From Natronomonas halophila (GTDB lineage: Archaea > Halobacteriota > Halobacteria > Halobacteriales > Haloarculaceae), in the NCBI RefSeq assembly GCF_013391085.1, contig NZ_CP058334.1:3100001-3164000 (forward strand): 64,000 bases of DNA. The letters are read 5' to 3'. The translations under genes were made by a program, and so were the position numbers. Under the pieces are notes generated by a model. That model was not told where the DNA came from. It did no database searches and saw only the letters and a program-made list of their open reading frames with translations. This document shows, in pieces, positions 55,023 through 64,000 of this stretch. Positions within the stretch are counted from its first letter, which is position 1, and each line of letters opens with the position of its first letter.

Positions 55023-55406
55023 ATGAGCTTTGAGGTTCCCGAGGACTGTCGCTATCTGGAATCCCACGAGTGGGCACGGCGCGAGGACGGAACGGCGCGT
55101 ATCGGTATCACCGACTTCGCACAGGACGAACTCGGCGACGTCGTCTTCGTCGAATTACCCGAGGTCGGTGACGCCATCGACAAGGACGCGGAGTTCGGCG
55201 TCATCGAATCCATCAAGGCCGTTTCGGACCTCTATGCGCCGGTTTCCGGCGAAGTGACGGCGGTCAACGAGGACCTCTTCGACGCGCCGGAGTTGGTCAA
55301 CGAAGCCCCCTTCGGTGACGGCTGGATGCTGGAAATCGACCTCGCCGACGAGAGCGAGTACGAGGACCTGTTGTCGCCCGACGAGTACGAAGGCCAGCTG
55401 GGGTAA
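55023..55406 (+). CDS. gcvH: glycine cleavage system H protein
   Basis: The lipoyl-carrying shuttle of glycine cleavage. The 127-residue product has [38 protein letters not shown] and the lipoylated lysine in [20 protein letters not shown] (Lys in ESIKAVSD). The C-terminus [14 protein letters not shown] is standard. It needs the T protein encoded at 53308 and P protein from elsewhere. A 170-nt gap with no clear gene follows before crtB. Confidence 0.96.
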   Translation: MSFEVPEDCRYLESHEWARREDGTARIGITDFAQDELGDVVFVELPEVGDAIDKDAEFGVIESIKAVSDLYAPVSGEVTAVNEDLFDAPELVNEAPFGDGWMLEIDLADESEYEDLLSPDEYEGQLG

Positions 55407-55577
55407 CCGTTCGTTACGGCGTTTGCTGTCGGTCCCGAACCAGCTCTTCTTGTCAGAAGAATGTACTTTCCGTGCGGAATGGCTACCTCTCGTTTTGCAG
55501 CGGCCGCTCGTGGCGTTGATGGAGATGCCGGCTCACAAACACCTAAGATGTGGGAAGCCCTGATATTGGGTAGCCGA

Positions 55578-56531
55578 ATGGTCGACCGAACCCAGCTCGC
55601 GGAGAGCAAGTCCATCCACAAACGGACTGGGAAGACCTTTTACTACGCGACACGGTTGCTTCCGGAACGAGTCCGAGAGGCGACGTACGTCCTGTACGCC
55701 TTCTTCCGGGTCGCCGACGAGGTCGTCGACAATCCGAAGGGGATGGCTCCCAGCGAACAGCGCGACCGACTGATGGCGATTCGACGGGCGGCTCTCGGCG
55801 AGGACCCCACCGACGACCCCGTCCTGTCGGCGTTTTCCGAACTCCGGGAGACCTACGACATCCCGGACGAGGAAGTCGACGTGTTCATCGACGCGATGGT
55901 GGCTGACATCGACACCGACCGCTACGAGACCTACGAGGACCTCGAAACCTACATGCGCGGGTCGGCGTCGGCCGTCGGCGTCATGATGACGATAATCATG
56001 GATACCGACGACCGGGGGACGGCCGTTCCGCACGCCCGAAAACTCGGCGAGGCCTTCCAGTTGACGAACTTCCTCCGCGACGTTCGGGAGGACATCGTCG
56101 ACCTCGACCGGATTTACCTCCCGCGGGAGACGCTGCAAACCTACGATGCCGACCCCGAGGACATCGAGAACCTCCGGTTTACCGACGAAATCGGCGACGC
56201 GATTCGCCACGAACTCCGTCGTGCCGAGGGACTCTATCGCGAGGGCGTGGCCGGCATCAAGTACCTCCCCCGTGATTGCCAACTCCCTGTCCTGACGGCG
56301 GCGGTGCTGTACGCCGAACACCATCGCCTGATTCGTGAGCAGGGATACGATACGGTTTCCGAACAGCCATCGCTCGGCACGCTCCGGAAAATATCGCTGC
56401 TGGTCCGAACGCGATGGCACTGGATGCGCCACGGCGACCCCGAAACCGTCTTCGCGAAGGTTAGCGCGGTCCCGATGTCCGACGAGCGGTCGTCCCGTTC
56501 CCGCTCCGAGGGCCCGCTGCCGACGCACTGA
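55578..56531 (+). CDS. crtB: phytoene synthase
   Basis: Condenses two geranylgeranyl diphosphates to phytoene, the first committed step of carotenoids including bacterioruberin. The 317-residue product has the two Asp-rich motifs, RVADEVVDN (residues 45-52) and LRDVREDIVDLDRIYLP. The longer frame has ATGs upstream (for example 55548), but a TATA-like CCTAAGAT (55542-55549) at the leaderless distance supports 55578 (MVDRTQLAESKSIHKRT). A carotenoid oxygenase gene starts 3 nt after the stop, giving a crtB-oxygenase operon. Confidence 0.95.
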   Translation: MVDRTQLAESKSIHKRTGKTFYYATRLLPERVREATYVLYAFFRVADEVVDNPKGMAPSEQRDRLMAIRRAALGEDPTDDPVLSAFSELRETYDIPDEEVDVFIDAMVADIDTDRYETYEDLETYMRGSASAVGVMMTIIMDTDDRGTAVPHARKLGEAFQLTNFLRDVREDIVDLDRIYLPRETLQTYDADPEDIENLRFTDEIGDAIRHELRRAEGLYREGVAGIKYLPRDCQLPVLTAAVLYAEHHRLIREQGYDTVSEQPSLGTLRKISLLVRTRWHWMRHGDPETVFAKVSAVPMSDERSSRSRSEGPLPTH

Positions 56532-56533
56532 CC

Positions 56534-57949
56534 GTGGCGTCATCCGACCGCGCCTACGAACTCGGGTTTCGGTCCCTCGACGAGGAGGTATCGGCCCGCG
56601 AACTCCCCGTCGAAGGGTCGGTCCCGACGTGGCTCTCCGGCGCCCTGATACGGAACGGCCCCGGCTCCTTCGAGTTCGGCGACGAGCGAGCGACTCACTG
56701 GTTCGACGGCCTCGCCATGCTCCGCCGATACGCGTTTTCGGACGGCACCGTCCGGTATACGAACCGCTTTCTCCGAACCGAGGCCTACGAGGACGCCGAG
56801 TCGGGAGCCACGGCCGGCGAGTTCGCCAGCGGCGGCGGGCCGCTCCGAGAAGCACTCCGCTGGCTTCGCGCGCTCGGCCCGCCGGAACCGACCGACAACG
56901 CGAACGTCCACGTCGCCCGTTTCGGTGGCCACCACGTCGCGCTGACCGAAGCGCCACGCCGTATCGCCTTCGACGCCGAAACGCTCGAAACGCGCGGGGA
57001 GTTCCGCTGGAACGACGACATCCCGGAGCACCTCGCGACCGCGCATTTCGCGGTCGACCCCCATCGCGACGAGACGGTCGGCTACGCGACGGCGTTCGGC
57101 CGGCAGTCGACGTACCACTTCTACCGTATCCCCGACGGGTCGGCCGAACGCGAACGGTTCGCCTCCGTCGACGCCGAGGGGCCGGGATACGTCCACGACT
57201 GTGCCATCACGGAAAACTACGCCATCCTCGTCGAACCGCCGCTCAGAATCGCCCTGCTGCGAGCGCTGGCGCCGTGGCAGGAGGGCCTGCTGGATATGCT
57301 GGAGTACGACGAGGACCGACGGGCCAGATTCATCGTCGTCGACCGCGATTCCGGCGACCTCGTTGCGGACCTGCGAACGGCCCCCTTCTTCGTCTTCCAC
57401 CACATCAACGCTTACGAGGACGGCGACGACGTCGTGGTCGACCTCGTGGCTTTCGAAAACGCCGATATCGTCGAGGCGCTGGGATTCGACGCACTCTCGG
57501 GGGACGCCTTCGATGCGGCGCCGGACGGCCGACTGGTCAGATTCCGACTCTCACCGGAGACGGGCGAGGTGTCCCGAAGCCGCCAGTACGACGGTGGTCT
57601 GGAGTTGCCGACAGTCCCACGAGCGGTCAGGGGTCGTCCCTACCGCTACGCCTACGCGCAGGCGACGGACAGACGCGGCGCCAACGGCCTCGCGAAAATT
57701 GACGTCGAATCAGGCACGGCCACCGAGTGGTGGGAGCGTGGCGTCTACGTCGAGGAACCGCGCATGGTCCAGCATCCCGAGGCCGAGGGCGAAGACGAGG
57801 GCGTCGTCTTGGCGCCCGCGCTGGATACCGAGGCCGAACGCTCGATACTCCTGATTTTCGACGCCGAGACGCTGACCGAACTGGCGCGAGCCCCGCTCCC
57901 GCACGTCGTCCCGTTCGGGTTCCACGGGCGGTATCTCCCCGAGGCCTAA
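56534..57949 (+). CDS. carotenoid cleavage oxygenase (RPE65 family)
   Basis: Non-haem iron enzyme that splits carotenoid double bonds with O2. The 471-residue product has the four iron-binding His: His171 (ATAHFAVDPH), His221 (GPGYVHDCAITEN), His289 (FVFHHINAYED) and His464 (PFGFHGRYLPE), and an N-terminal GALIRNGPGSFEFG. It may make retinal or an apocarotenoid; the haloarchaeal retinal enzyme is usually the unrelated Brp/Blh type. It starts with GTG 2 nt after the crtB stop, so both are made from one message. The stop overlaps that of the convergent cruF gene. Confidence 0.9.
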   Translation: MASSDRAYELGFRSLDEEVSARELPVEGSVPTWLSGALIRNGPGSFEFGDERATHWFDGLAMLRRYAFSDGTVRYTNRFLRTEAYEDAESGATAGEFASGGGPLREALRWLRALGPPEPTDNANVHVARFGGHHVALTEAPRRIAFDAETLETRGEFRWNDDIPEHLATAHFAVDPHRDETVGYATAFGRQSTYHFYRIPDGSAERERFASVDAEGPGYVHDCAITENYAILVEPPLRIALLRALAPWQEGLLDMLEYDEDRRARFIVVDRDSGDLVADLRTAPFFVFHHINAYEDGDDVVVDLVAFENADIVEALGFDALSGDAFDAAPDGRLVRFRLSPETGEVSRSRQYDGGLELPTVPRAVRGRPYRYAYAQATDRRGANGLAKIDVESGTATEWWERGVYVEEPRMVQHPEAEGEDEGVVLAPALDTEAERSILLIFDAETLTELARAPLPHVVPFGFHGRYLPEA

Positions 57950-58797
57950 CGCTCCGGGAAGTCGAAGCGGTCGACGCGCCACAGTGCGGCCCCGTAGCCG
58001 ACGGCCAAGGCCGCGGGCACCCAGTTGCCGTAGAAGACGTTGACGAACCCCCAGAGGATGACGAAGCTCACGAGGTCATCGAGCATGAACGGGCAGGCGT
58101 TGACGCGGGCCAGCAGGCCGGCCCGGTCGAAGGCGTAATCGAAGAGGAGGACGGCGACGGTGGCCGACAGCACCCAACCAGCGTAGTTCAGCCACGGAAC
58201 GCCGTAGTAGAGGCCGCCCGCATCGTAACTCCAGAAGCCGATAGCGACGGCACCCGGGTCCAGAATGAGGTCCATTCCGACGACGGCAGCGATGACGGCC
58301 GGCACCCGAAACACGGCGTTGCGGGCCGACTCGCCCAAGAGGAGCAGACAGAGCAGGTAGGCGTTGAGCACGAGCGGCAGGAAGAAGAGCGGCAGCGCCG
58401 CCGGTATCGCATCCGCAATCATCGGTCCGAGGTCGACGCCGTACTCGAAGTGGCCATAGGGATAGCCGGTAGAGACGCCGACGAGTTCGATGCCGTAGGT
58501 GTAGGCACACAGCGCCAGCAGGCCGAAGCCGGCCTTTCGGGTCAGAAGCGGGGCGACGCCGGCGATGAGCGGCAATCGCATGATCGCGACGCCGAACAGC
58601 ACCAGATATGGGTTGAACGACAGGGGTTCGGGGAGCAACCCTTCGGCGGAGGCCAAGAGCATGATTGCCCCGATAGTCGGGAAGACGACAGCGATAGTAA
58701 ATCGGTTGTCGTCGACAAGGGCATCGAGGCGACGCTCAACGCGCTGGCGGGTTGGAACCTCCGCCGGTGTCGCGACCGCGCTATCGCCGTCAGCCAT
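57946..58797 (-). CDS. cruF: bisanhydrobacterioruberin hydratase (CruF)
   Basis: Last hydration step of bacterioruberin synthesis: adds water to the ends of bisanhydrobacterioruberin. The 283-residue product is an integral membrane protein with seven or more helices and carries TYGIELVGVSTGYPYGHFEY, VVGMDLILDPGAVAIGFWSY and GLYYGVPWLNYAGWVL, the conserved face of the CruF/DUF422 family. It overlaps the end of lyeJ by 8 nt, so the set crtD-lyeJ-cruF is a coupled operon. Confidence 0.9.
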   Translation of the reverse strand: MADGDSAVATPAEVPTRQRVERRLDALVDDNRFTIAVVFPTIGAIMLLASAEGLLPEPLSFNPYLVLFGVAIMRLPLIAGVAPLLTRKAGFGLLALCAYTYGIELVGVSTGYPYGHFEYGVDLGPMIADAIPAALPLFFLPLVLNAYLLCLLLLGESARNAVFRVPAVIAAVVGMDLILDPGAVAIGFWSYDAGGLYYGVPWLNYAGWVLSATVAVLLFDYAFDRAGLLARVNACPFMLDDLVSFVILWGFVNVFYGNWVPAALAVGYGAALWRVDRFDFPER

Positions 58798-59662
58798 ACA
58801 GCATCACCCACAGAGCACCCAGCGTGAGGACCATCCCTGCGGCGGTGTTGAGAAACGGGAACCACCAGTAGGCGCGGTCGACGCTGATGTCGCTGGCGAC
58901 GATACCCGCGATGAAGACGGGATAGACCCCCAGTACCGCGATAAAGAATGGGTGGACGAGGCCGAAGACGACCGCCGCCGCGAGCCAGCAGACCGCACAG
59001 TAGGCGTAGGTTCGGGACTCGCCGAGGAAGGTGGCGGTCGTCTCGATGCCAGCCTCGCGGTCCGGTTCGATATCGGGAATCGCCGAGAAGGTGTGCATCC
59101 CCATTGCCCACAGCCACCCGCCGGCGACGGCGGCGAGGGGCGGCCCTTGTCCTGTCAGGCCGGCATAGGCGATGACACCCGGGAGGATGTAGAGGCCGTT
59201 CGACAGCGAATCGAGAAACGGCGTCGTCTTGAATCGGAGCGGCGGCGCGCTGTATTCGACCGATAGCAGGAGGAAGGCACCCATCGCGGCGACGCCGACC
59301 GTCGGCAGGAACGGTACGAAGGCGACGCCCAGCAGTCCCGAAACGACGACGGCCGCAGGCACCAGTCGGTCGCCCTGATAGCGGACCTCGCGGTCCTTCT
59401 TTTTTGGATTCTCCTCGTCGATATCTGCGTCGAAGACGTCGTTGACGCCGTAGAGGAAGACGTTCGCCGGCAGGAGGAAGTAGGCGAACAGCGCGACGGC
59501 GAGCGGCGAGAACAGGTCACCGACCCCAGCCGCGGCATAGGCGACGCCGACGATGACTGGGCCGGCGAGGTAGAGCCAAAACCGGGGTCGGGAGGCTCGC
59601 AGCAGATAGCCCGTCGGCGTTGATTCGCTCGGCAGCAGTCGGTCCAGCGCGTGGTCGGTCAT
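58790..59662 (-). CDS. lyeJ: lycopene elongase/hydratase (UbiA-type prenyltransferase)
   Basis: Adds isopentenyl units to lycopene (with hydration) to begin the C50 bacterioruberin skeleton. The 290-residue UbiA-superfamily protein has the prenyl-diphosphate site NDVFDADIDEENPKKKDR (N74xxxD78xxxD82) and a second Asp region IPDIEPDREAGIETTATF. About nine helices are predicted. The start is 1 nt after the crtD stop and the end overlaps cruF, matching the conserved haloarchaeal gene order. The assignment rests on this order together with the family. Confidence 0.9.
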   Translation of the reverse strand: MTDHALDRLLPSESTPTGYLLRASRPRFWLYLAGPVIVGVAYAAAGVGDLFSPLAVALFAYFLLPANVFLYGVNDVFDADIDEENPKKKDREVRYQGDRLVPAAVVVSGLLGVAFVPFLPTVGVAAMGAFLLLSVEYSAPPLRFKTTPFLDSLSNGLYILPGVIAYAGLTGQGPPLAAVAGGWLWAMGMHTFSAIPDIEPDREAGIETTATFLGESRTYAYCAVCWLAAAVVFGLVHPFFIAVLGVYPVFIAGIVASDISVDRAYWWFPFLNTAAGMVLTLGALWVMLYG

Positions 59663-59663
59663 G

Positions 59664-61139
59664 TCAGGAGGCGTCGTCGATGAGCGCGTCGGCGGCGTGT
59701 TCGCCGCTGATGAGACACATCGGCACGCCGATTCCGGGGGTGGTGTAGGAACCGGTGAAATACAGTCCGGGACAGGCCTCAGAGCGGTGCGGTGGCCGGA
59801 AGACGGCTGTCTGTCGGAGGGTGTGAGCGAGGCCGAGGGCCGTCCCCGCGCGACTGTTGTAGCGGTCGGCGAACTCCGAGACGCTGAATGTCTCCTCGAA
59901 GACGATGCGGTCGCGCAACTCCACGCCGGTGTTCTCGGCGATGTCGTCGAGGACGAGGTCGCGATACCACGTCCGAACCTCCTCGCTGTCGTCGAGGCCG
60001 GGGGCGACCGGCACGAGCGCGAAGAGGTTGCTGTGGCCCTCGGGTGCGACGTCTTCGTCGGTCTTGGAGGGGACACAGAGGTAGTAGGCCGGGTTCTCGG
60101 GCCATTCGGGGTCGTCGAAAATCTGCTCGAAGTGGTGGTTCCAGTCTTCGGGCAGCACGAGGGTGTGGTGTTCCAGCGGTTCGACGTCCCCCTCGACGCC
60201 CATGTACATGAGGAACGCCGACGGGGCGTAGGTCCGGGAGTCCCAGTACTCTTCGTCGTACTGGCGTTCATGCTCGGGAAGGAGTTCCTGCTCGGTGTGG
60301 GCGTAGTCGGCGTCGCTGACGACGTAATCGACCTCGAAGGTGCCGGCGGCCGATTCCACCTCGAAGCCCCGCTTTCGATTTATAATCTCGCCGACTTCGG
60401 CGTCGGTGACGTAATCGACGCCCATCGACTCGCCCAACTCGACGCAGGCGTCGACGACCGACTGCATCCCGTTTTCGGGGTAGTGGACGCCGAGGTTGAA
60501 ATCGACGTGGCTCATCATGTTGTAGAGCGCGGGCGTGTTGGAGGGCGCGCCGCCGAGGAAGACAAGCGAGTACTGGGTGATTTGCCGGAGTTTCGGGTGG
60601 TCGAAGTAGTCGGCGACGTAGTCGTCCATCGTCCCGAGCAACTGGAGGCCGATGGGTGCCGCCCGCATCACGTCGAGGTCGACCCAATCGCGGAGGTTCG
60701 GCCGGTCCTCGTAGACGAAGTTCTCCATGGCCGTCTCGTAGTGGGTCTCGGAGGTGTCGAGATACGATTCCAGCGCCTTGCCAGCGCCGTCCTCGTAGGA
60801 CTCGAAGAGGTCGTACATCTCCTCGCGGTCCGAGGTAATCGCCGCGGAGTCGCCGTCCTTGAAGAAGATGCGGTAGTGTGGGTCCAGCGCTTCGAGGTCG
60901 TAGAAATCACTCGGCCGGTGGTCGAAATGGCCGAAGAATCGCTCGAAGACGTCGGGCATCAGATACCACGACGGGCCCATGTCGAATTTGAAGCCCTCGG
61001 CCTCAAGCACGGAGGCGCGGCCGCCCAACTGCTCGTTCTTTTCGAGGACGGTCACGTCGTAGCCCGCGTCGCCGAGATAGCAGGCCGTCGAGAGGCCGCC
61101 GAAGCCCGATCCCACGACGATGACCCGGTCGGTAGACAT
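59664..61139 (-). CDS. crtD: carotenoid 3,4-desaturase (CrtI-type)
   Basis: FAD enzyme that introduces double bonds at the 3,4-positions in bacterioruberin synthesis. The 491-residue product starts with the FAD fold VIVVGSGFGGLSTACYLGDA, has LGGRASVLEAEGFKFDMGPS and the C-terminal CrtI motif GLYFTGSYTTPGIGVPMCLI. By sequence alone it is a phytoene-desaturase-type enzyme. Its place before lyeJ and cruF points to CrtD rather than CrtI. A TATA-like CGTTTTAAT (minus strand, 61165-61173) precedes the start by 26-34 nt. No other CrtI-like gene is in the window. Confidence 0.9.
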   Translation of the reverse strand: MSTDRVIVVGSGFGGLSTACYLGDAGYDVTVLEKNEQLGGRASVLEAEGFKFDMGPSWYLMPDVFERFFGHFDHRPSDFYDLEALDPHYRIFFKDGDSAAITSDREEMYDLFESYEDGAGKALESYLDTSETHYETAMENFVYEDRPNLRDWVDLDVMRAAPIGLQLLGTMDDYVADYFDHPKLRQITQYSLVFLGGAPSNTPALYNMMSHVDFNLGVHYPENGMQSVVDACVELGESMGVDYVTDAEVGEIINRKRGFEVESAAGTFEVDYVVSDADYAHTEQELLPEHERQYDEEYWDSRTYAPSAFLMYMGVEGDVEPLEHHTLVLPEDWNHHFEQIFDDPEWPENPAYYLCVPSKTDEDVAPEGHSNLFALVPVAPGLDDSEEVRTWYRDLVLDDIAENTGVELRDRIVFEETFSVSEFADRYNSRAGTALGLAHTLRQTAVFRPPHRSEACPGLYFTGSYTTPGIGVPMCLISGEHAADALIDDAS

Positions 61140-61236
61140 ACACGCCTCTAGCGGCGGCGCCATCATTAAAACGGGTGTGGCGGCCATCCACACGGGCGAG
61201 GGAAACGGCCTTGGCGACGCCGCGTGTGGACGGGTT

Positions 61237-61932
61237 ATGAACACGGCAGTCGTCACCGGCGCCTCCCGGGGCATCGGCGAGGCAGTCGCGAGACTGTTCG
61301 CCGAACAGGGTGTCCACGTCGTCATCTGCGCGCGGGACGAAGCGTCGATTACGGCCGTCGCCGAGGATATCGAAGCAGAGGGCGGCTCGGCGACGGCGAT
61401 GCGGGCCGACGTCCGTGACGAGTTCGACGTCGAACGCCTGATGGAAACCGCCTCCCGAGCGAGCGAGGAGACGGGCATCGACTGTGTCGTCGCCAACGCG
61501 GGTGTCTATCACGGAGCGCCCGGCGAAACGCCGCTGGCCGAGGAATCCTACGCGGCCTTCGACGATACGCTCCGCAGCAACGCCCGCGGCGTCTTCGCGA
61601 CGATTCGGGAGGCCGTCCCGCATCTGAACGAAGGTGCCCGCGCCCTCGTTCCCTCCGGGGGAATCGCCCGCGAGGCGAAACCGGGATTCGGCGCCTATGC
61701 GGTCTCGAAAGCCGCGGCGGAAGCCGTCGCCCGGCAGTTCGCTGCCGACCTCGACGCGGCCGTCGGCGTACTCGATTTGGGTCAGGTCGAAACCGAACTG
61801 ACGAACCACGCCGAGGGCCGCGCCCCCGAAGACGTCGCGCCGATGGTCTGGTGGGCCGCCGGCGAGGCGGACGCCGAAACCGTCGACGGAGCGGTTGTCG
61901 GCCTCGGAGAATGGAAGCAGGCGACGCGCTGA
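61237..61932 (+). CDS. short-chain dehydrogenase/reductase
   Basis: The 231-residue NAD(P)-dependent oxidoreductase has the classical motifs VVTGASRGIGEAVARLF (cofactor loop), NAG in VVANAGVYHG, a Ser in ALVPSGGIAREA and the catalytic YAVSK in FGAYAVSKAAAEAV. The substrate-binding C-terminal part is short. ATG 61237 begins MNTAVVTGASRGIG; the frame opening at 61120 overlaps the crtD promoter. Whether it belongs to carotenoid metabolism or is only a neighbour cannot be told. Confidence 0.92.
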   Translation: MNTAVVTGASRGIGEAVARLFAEQGVHVVICARDEASITAVAEDIEAEGGSATAMRADVRDEFDVERLMETASRASEETGIDCVVANAGVYHGAPGETPLAEESYAAFDDTLRSNARGVFATIREAVPHLNEGARALVPSGGIAREAKPGFGAYAVSKAAAEAVARQFAADLDAAVGVLDLGQVETELTNHAEGRAPEDVAPMVWWAAGEADAETVDGAVVGLGEWKQATR

Positions 61933-62640
61933 TTACTCGCCGAGGGATTCGGCGGCGGTCTGGCCGCCGCGGACGACGAGGACGGGGCCCACGGAGGCTG
62001 CGGCCACCCGTTCGGCTTCGTCGCCGCGGAGGAACGTCGACAGCGAGGGGGCTCGCTCGCCGATGACGATGGCGTCGTGGCCCGGGACGGCCTCTATCAG
62101 GGCCTCGAACGGCTGGCCCGAAACGACGACGTCCGTCTCGGTGGTGATGCCTGCCTCTCCGAGGCGGGTAGCCGCCTTTTCCAGCAGGGCGTCGGCGCCG
62201 TCGGCCTCGCTGGCAAGGAAGAGCGTGACCGTAATGTCGCGGTCCCCGACGAGTTCGGTGACGAAATCGAGGATGCGGTCGACGGCCACGTCGCCGGCCA
62301 GCGGCACGAGCAGGCGGTCGACGTCGCCGGTCGCGCCCGTGAGGGCATAGGCCCGAGCGTTCACGTCGTCGGCGACCCGGTCGACCGTCTGCTCTCGGTC
62401 GTGAGTGAACACGAGGCGGGATTCGGCGGCGCCGCCAGCCTCGCGGAACTCCTCGGCGAGGTCATCCAGCGCCGAGACGGCCCGCTCTTCGAACTGCTCG
62501 CGGGCCTGGTCGGGCGGCGTCTGCTCCGGCAGGACGTGGTAGCCGAGGACGGTCACGTCCATCGTGCCGAGCAGGTTCATGAGGCCGTACGACACCGATT
62601 CGCCCTCGAGAATCTCGACCGGAACGAGTACGCGTGTCAT
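61933..62640 (-). CDS. UspA-like protein with two Usp-type halves
   Basis: The 235-residue protein begins MTRVLVPVEILEGESVSYGL and looks like two degenerate Usp-fold halves: about 1-140 and 125-235, with DRLLVPLAGDVAVDRILDFV starting the second. The ATP signature Gly-2X-Gly-9X-Gly-Ser is not intact; the last part reads AIVIGERAPSLSTFLRGDEA. It probably does not bind ATP and instead acts with its neighbour. Its ATG directly follows the stop of the amino-acid permease gene. In haloarchaea such a Usp protein is often paired with an APC permease and could regulate it. Confidence 0.85.
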   Translation of the reverse strand: MTRVLVPVEILEGESVSYGLMNLLGTMDVTVLGYHVLPEQTPPDQAREQFEERAVSALDDLAEEFREAGGAAESRLVFTHDREQTVDRVADDVNARAYALTGATGDVDRLLVPLAGDVAVDRILDFVTELVGDRDITVTLFLASEADGADALLEKAATRLGEAGITTETDVVVSGQPFEALIEAVPGHDAIVIGERAPSLSTFLRGDEAERVAAASVGPVLVVRGGQTAAESLGE

Positions 62641-64000
62641 CTATAGTGCCCCCTTGAGTTCGATATCGCGCGCATAGTAGAAGTACCACACGGCGCTGCC
62701 GGCCATGATGGCGAGGCCGAGAATCTGCGAGATTAGTTGCATGAACCCGATGAGCGCGAAACTGGCGACGGCGCCGATGCCCGCCACGAGCGGGTAGGCC
62801 GGGACCCGGAAATCGGGGTCGTACCACTCCGGTTCGTCGCGGCGCAACGCGATGAGCGCGACGCAGATGAGGCTGTACATGATGAGATGGAGGAACGAGG
62901 CCACTTCGGCGAGGATTTCGACGCGTCCGGTCGCGGTCAACGCGAGAATCGGGCCGCCGGCCATTCCCAGCGCGACGTGTGGCGTGCCGTATTTCAGATT
63001 GATACGGCTGGCCCACTTCGGAAGCAGGGCGTCCTTCGAGACGGCGTAGATGGCCCGTGACGTCGAGAGAATCGACGCGTTCGCGCTCGACATCGTCGCC
63101 AGCAGGCCGCCGAAGAGGATGGCGAGGGCGCCCGCCGGACCAAGCAAGTCCCGTCCGACGGCGACCATCGCGGTTTCGCCCTCCGCGGCCAGTCGCTCGG
63201 CGCCGAAGGCACTCGTCGCGACGAAGATGGTCATCACGTAGAGGACGCCGACGACGAGGACAGACCCGACCATCGCCAGCGGGAGGTTCCGGCCGGGGTC
63301 CTTCATCTCGCCGGCGACGGTGGCGACTTGCGCGAAGCCGAGATACGAGGTAAAGACCAGCGCCGCCGTCGAGAAGACCGGGCCGTAGCCGAACGGGGTG
63401 AAGTCTTCCGGGGCGGTCGGTTGGCCGACGATGCCGACGGCGTCGAGGACGCCGAAGCCGAGGAAGACCGCGAGAATCGACAGTAGCAGTGCGACGACGC
63501 CGTTCTGGAGTTTGGCGGCGTTTTCGGTCCCGGTCAAGTTCAGAACGGTGAACGCCGCGCCGAAGACGATAGCCAGCGGAATGACCCAATCGGCGCCGAC
63601 CGAGACGCCGATTTCGGCCAGCGAGTCCACGGCGTAGTAGCCGAACCCGACGAGGTAGAAGGCCGTCGCAAAGACCAGGCCGAACCACAGCGACAGGCCG
63701 ACGATGGCGCCCGCAAGCGCGCCGAGACCGCGGGAGATGAAGTAGTAGCCGCCGCCGGATTTCGGCATCGCCGTCGCCAGTTCGGAGGCCGGAAGCGCGA
63801 CGAGGAGTGCAATAATCGCACCGATGCCGAAGGAAAGCGCCGCCGCGGGGCCGGCGTTGCCGGCGGCCAACCCCGGGAAGACGAAAATACCGGCGCCAAT
63901 CATCGTCCCGATACCGATGGCGAGACCGCCCGACAACCCGAGCGTCCGTTCGAGTTCGGCGTTTTCCGTGACCGTCGCCTCTTCGGTTTCGACGACGGTC
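62641..64000 (-). CDS. APC-family amino-acid/cationic permease, 5' end outside window
   Basis: The frame reaches the right edge and lacks its start; about 453 residues are seen. It is a twelve-helix-type amino acid-polyamine-organocation permease, with the first helix [20 protein letters not shown], helix 2-3 [20 protein letters not shown] and a later [20 protein letters not shown]. An N-terminal charged stretch ([20 protein letters not shown]) precedes helix 1, as in haloarchaeal members. Substrate is unknown. It is co-transcribed with the downstream Usp-like gene, which starts without a gap after its stop. Confidence 0.9.
   Translation of the reverse strand, partial: TVVETEEATVTENAELERTLGLSGGLAIGIGTMIGAGIFVFPGLAAGNAGPAAALSFGIGAIIALLVALPASELATAMPKSGGGYYFISRGLGALAGAIVGLSLWFGLVFATAFYLVGFGYYAVDSLAEIGVSVGADWVIPLAIVFGAAFTVLNLTGTENAAKLQNGVVALLLSILAVFLGFGVLDAVGIVGQPTAPEDFTPFGYGPVFSTAALVFTSYLGFAQVATVAGEMKDPGRNLPLAMVGSVLVVGVLYVMTIFVATSAFGAERLAAEGETAMVAVGRDLLGPAGALAILFGGLLATMSSANASILSTSRAIYAVSKDALLPKWASRINLKYGTPHVALGMAGGPILALTATGRVEILAEVASFLHLIMYSLICVALIALRRDEPEWYDPDFRVPAYPLVAGIGAVASFALIGFMQLISQILGLAIMAGSAVWYFYYARDIELKGAL

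Noticed and set aside
54594-55067. 157-codon minus-strand frame across the minisatellite
   Set aside because: It overlaps the start of gcvH and the small membrane gene, and its product outside the repeat has no acidic bias or start signal.

Overview
This window is chromosomal DNA from a halophilic archaeon (class Halobacteria). The case rests on GC-rich coding sequence, very acidic proteins, and many genes with a TATA-like box about 22-32 nt before the start codon and no leader. Haloarchaeal marker genes agree: proteasome beta subunit, ribosomal protein S8e, Topo VI next to gyrase, the bacterioruberin genes crtD-lyeJ-cruF, a HalX response regulator, HEWD and UPF0212 proteins. The genus cannot be fixed from the sequence alone. 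Coding density is high. I found no rRNA, tRNA, CRISPR array, transposase or Cdc6/origin region.

Layout. 1-9.7 kb: a PPOX-family flavoprotein (cut by the window edge), glycerol kinase, a tandem winged-helix protein with a signal-like N-terminus, a saccharopine-dehydrogenase-like oxidoreductase, a multi-domain sensor kinase, an F420-type LLM oxidoreductase, a sugar nucleotidyltransferase, a PadR regulator and a TRAM protein. 9.8-21.8 kb: catalase-peroxidase, CutA, small zinc-ribbon proteins, a universal stress protein, a thioesterase, a kinase and HalX regulator pair, an overlapping TraB-family/M50-protease pair, purM and an HTH-CBS regulator. 22-25 kb: a small membrane protein, psmB, ATP-dependent DNA ligase and a metallo-beta-lactamase-fold protein whose ORF contains palindromes. 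27-37.4 kb: topoisomerase cluster, Topo VI (B then A, minus strand) and gyrase (B then A, plus strand), separated by three small transporter/channel genes. 37.5-43.3 kb: trpB, arginase, an HTH regulator, an NDH-2-like flavoprotein, pyrF and two hypotheticals.

43.3-44.05 kb is the longest gene-free stretch, about 710 nt. It is packed with hairpins and carries two related hairpin elements in opposite orientation whose stems differ by compensatory changes. 44-53 kb: rpS8e, a malate:quinone-oxidoreductase-like flavoprotein, an XRE regulator, two tandem membrane hydrolase-like proteins with a GNAT gene, a TatD-like hydrolase, and two cation exchangers around a NYN-domain protein. 53.3-55.4 kb: gcvT and gcvH, separated by a small membrane gene and a 15-bp minisatellite. 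55.6-61.1 kb: carotenoid locus, crtB with a carotenoid oxygenase on the plus strand, converging on crtD-lyeJ-cruF on the minus strand. 61.2-64 kb: a short-chain dehydrogenase, a UspA-like protein and an amino-acid permease cut by the right edge.

No defence system or mobile element with a transposase is visible. The least explained features are the paired covarying hairpins (43.4-43.9 kb), a related hairpin inside a coding sequence (25.3 kb), the minisatellite (54.9 kb), and a 17-bp element placed just upstream of the TATA boxes of two unrelated genes (8.7 and 30.7 kb).
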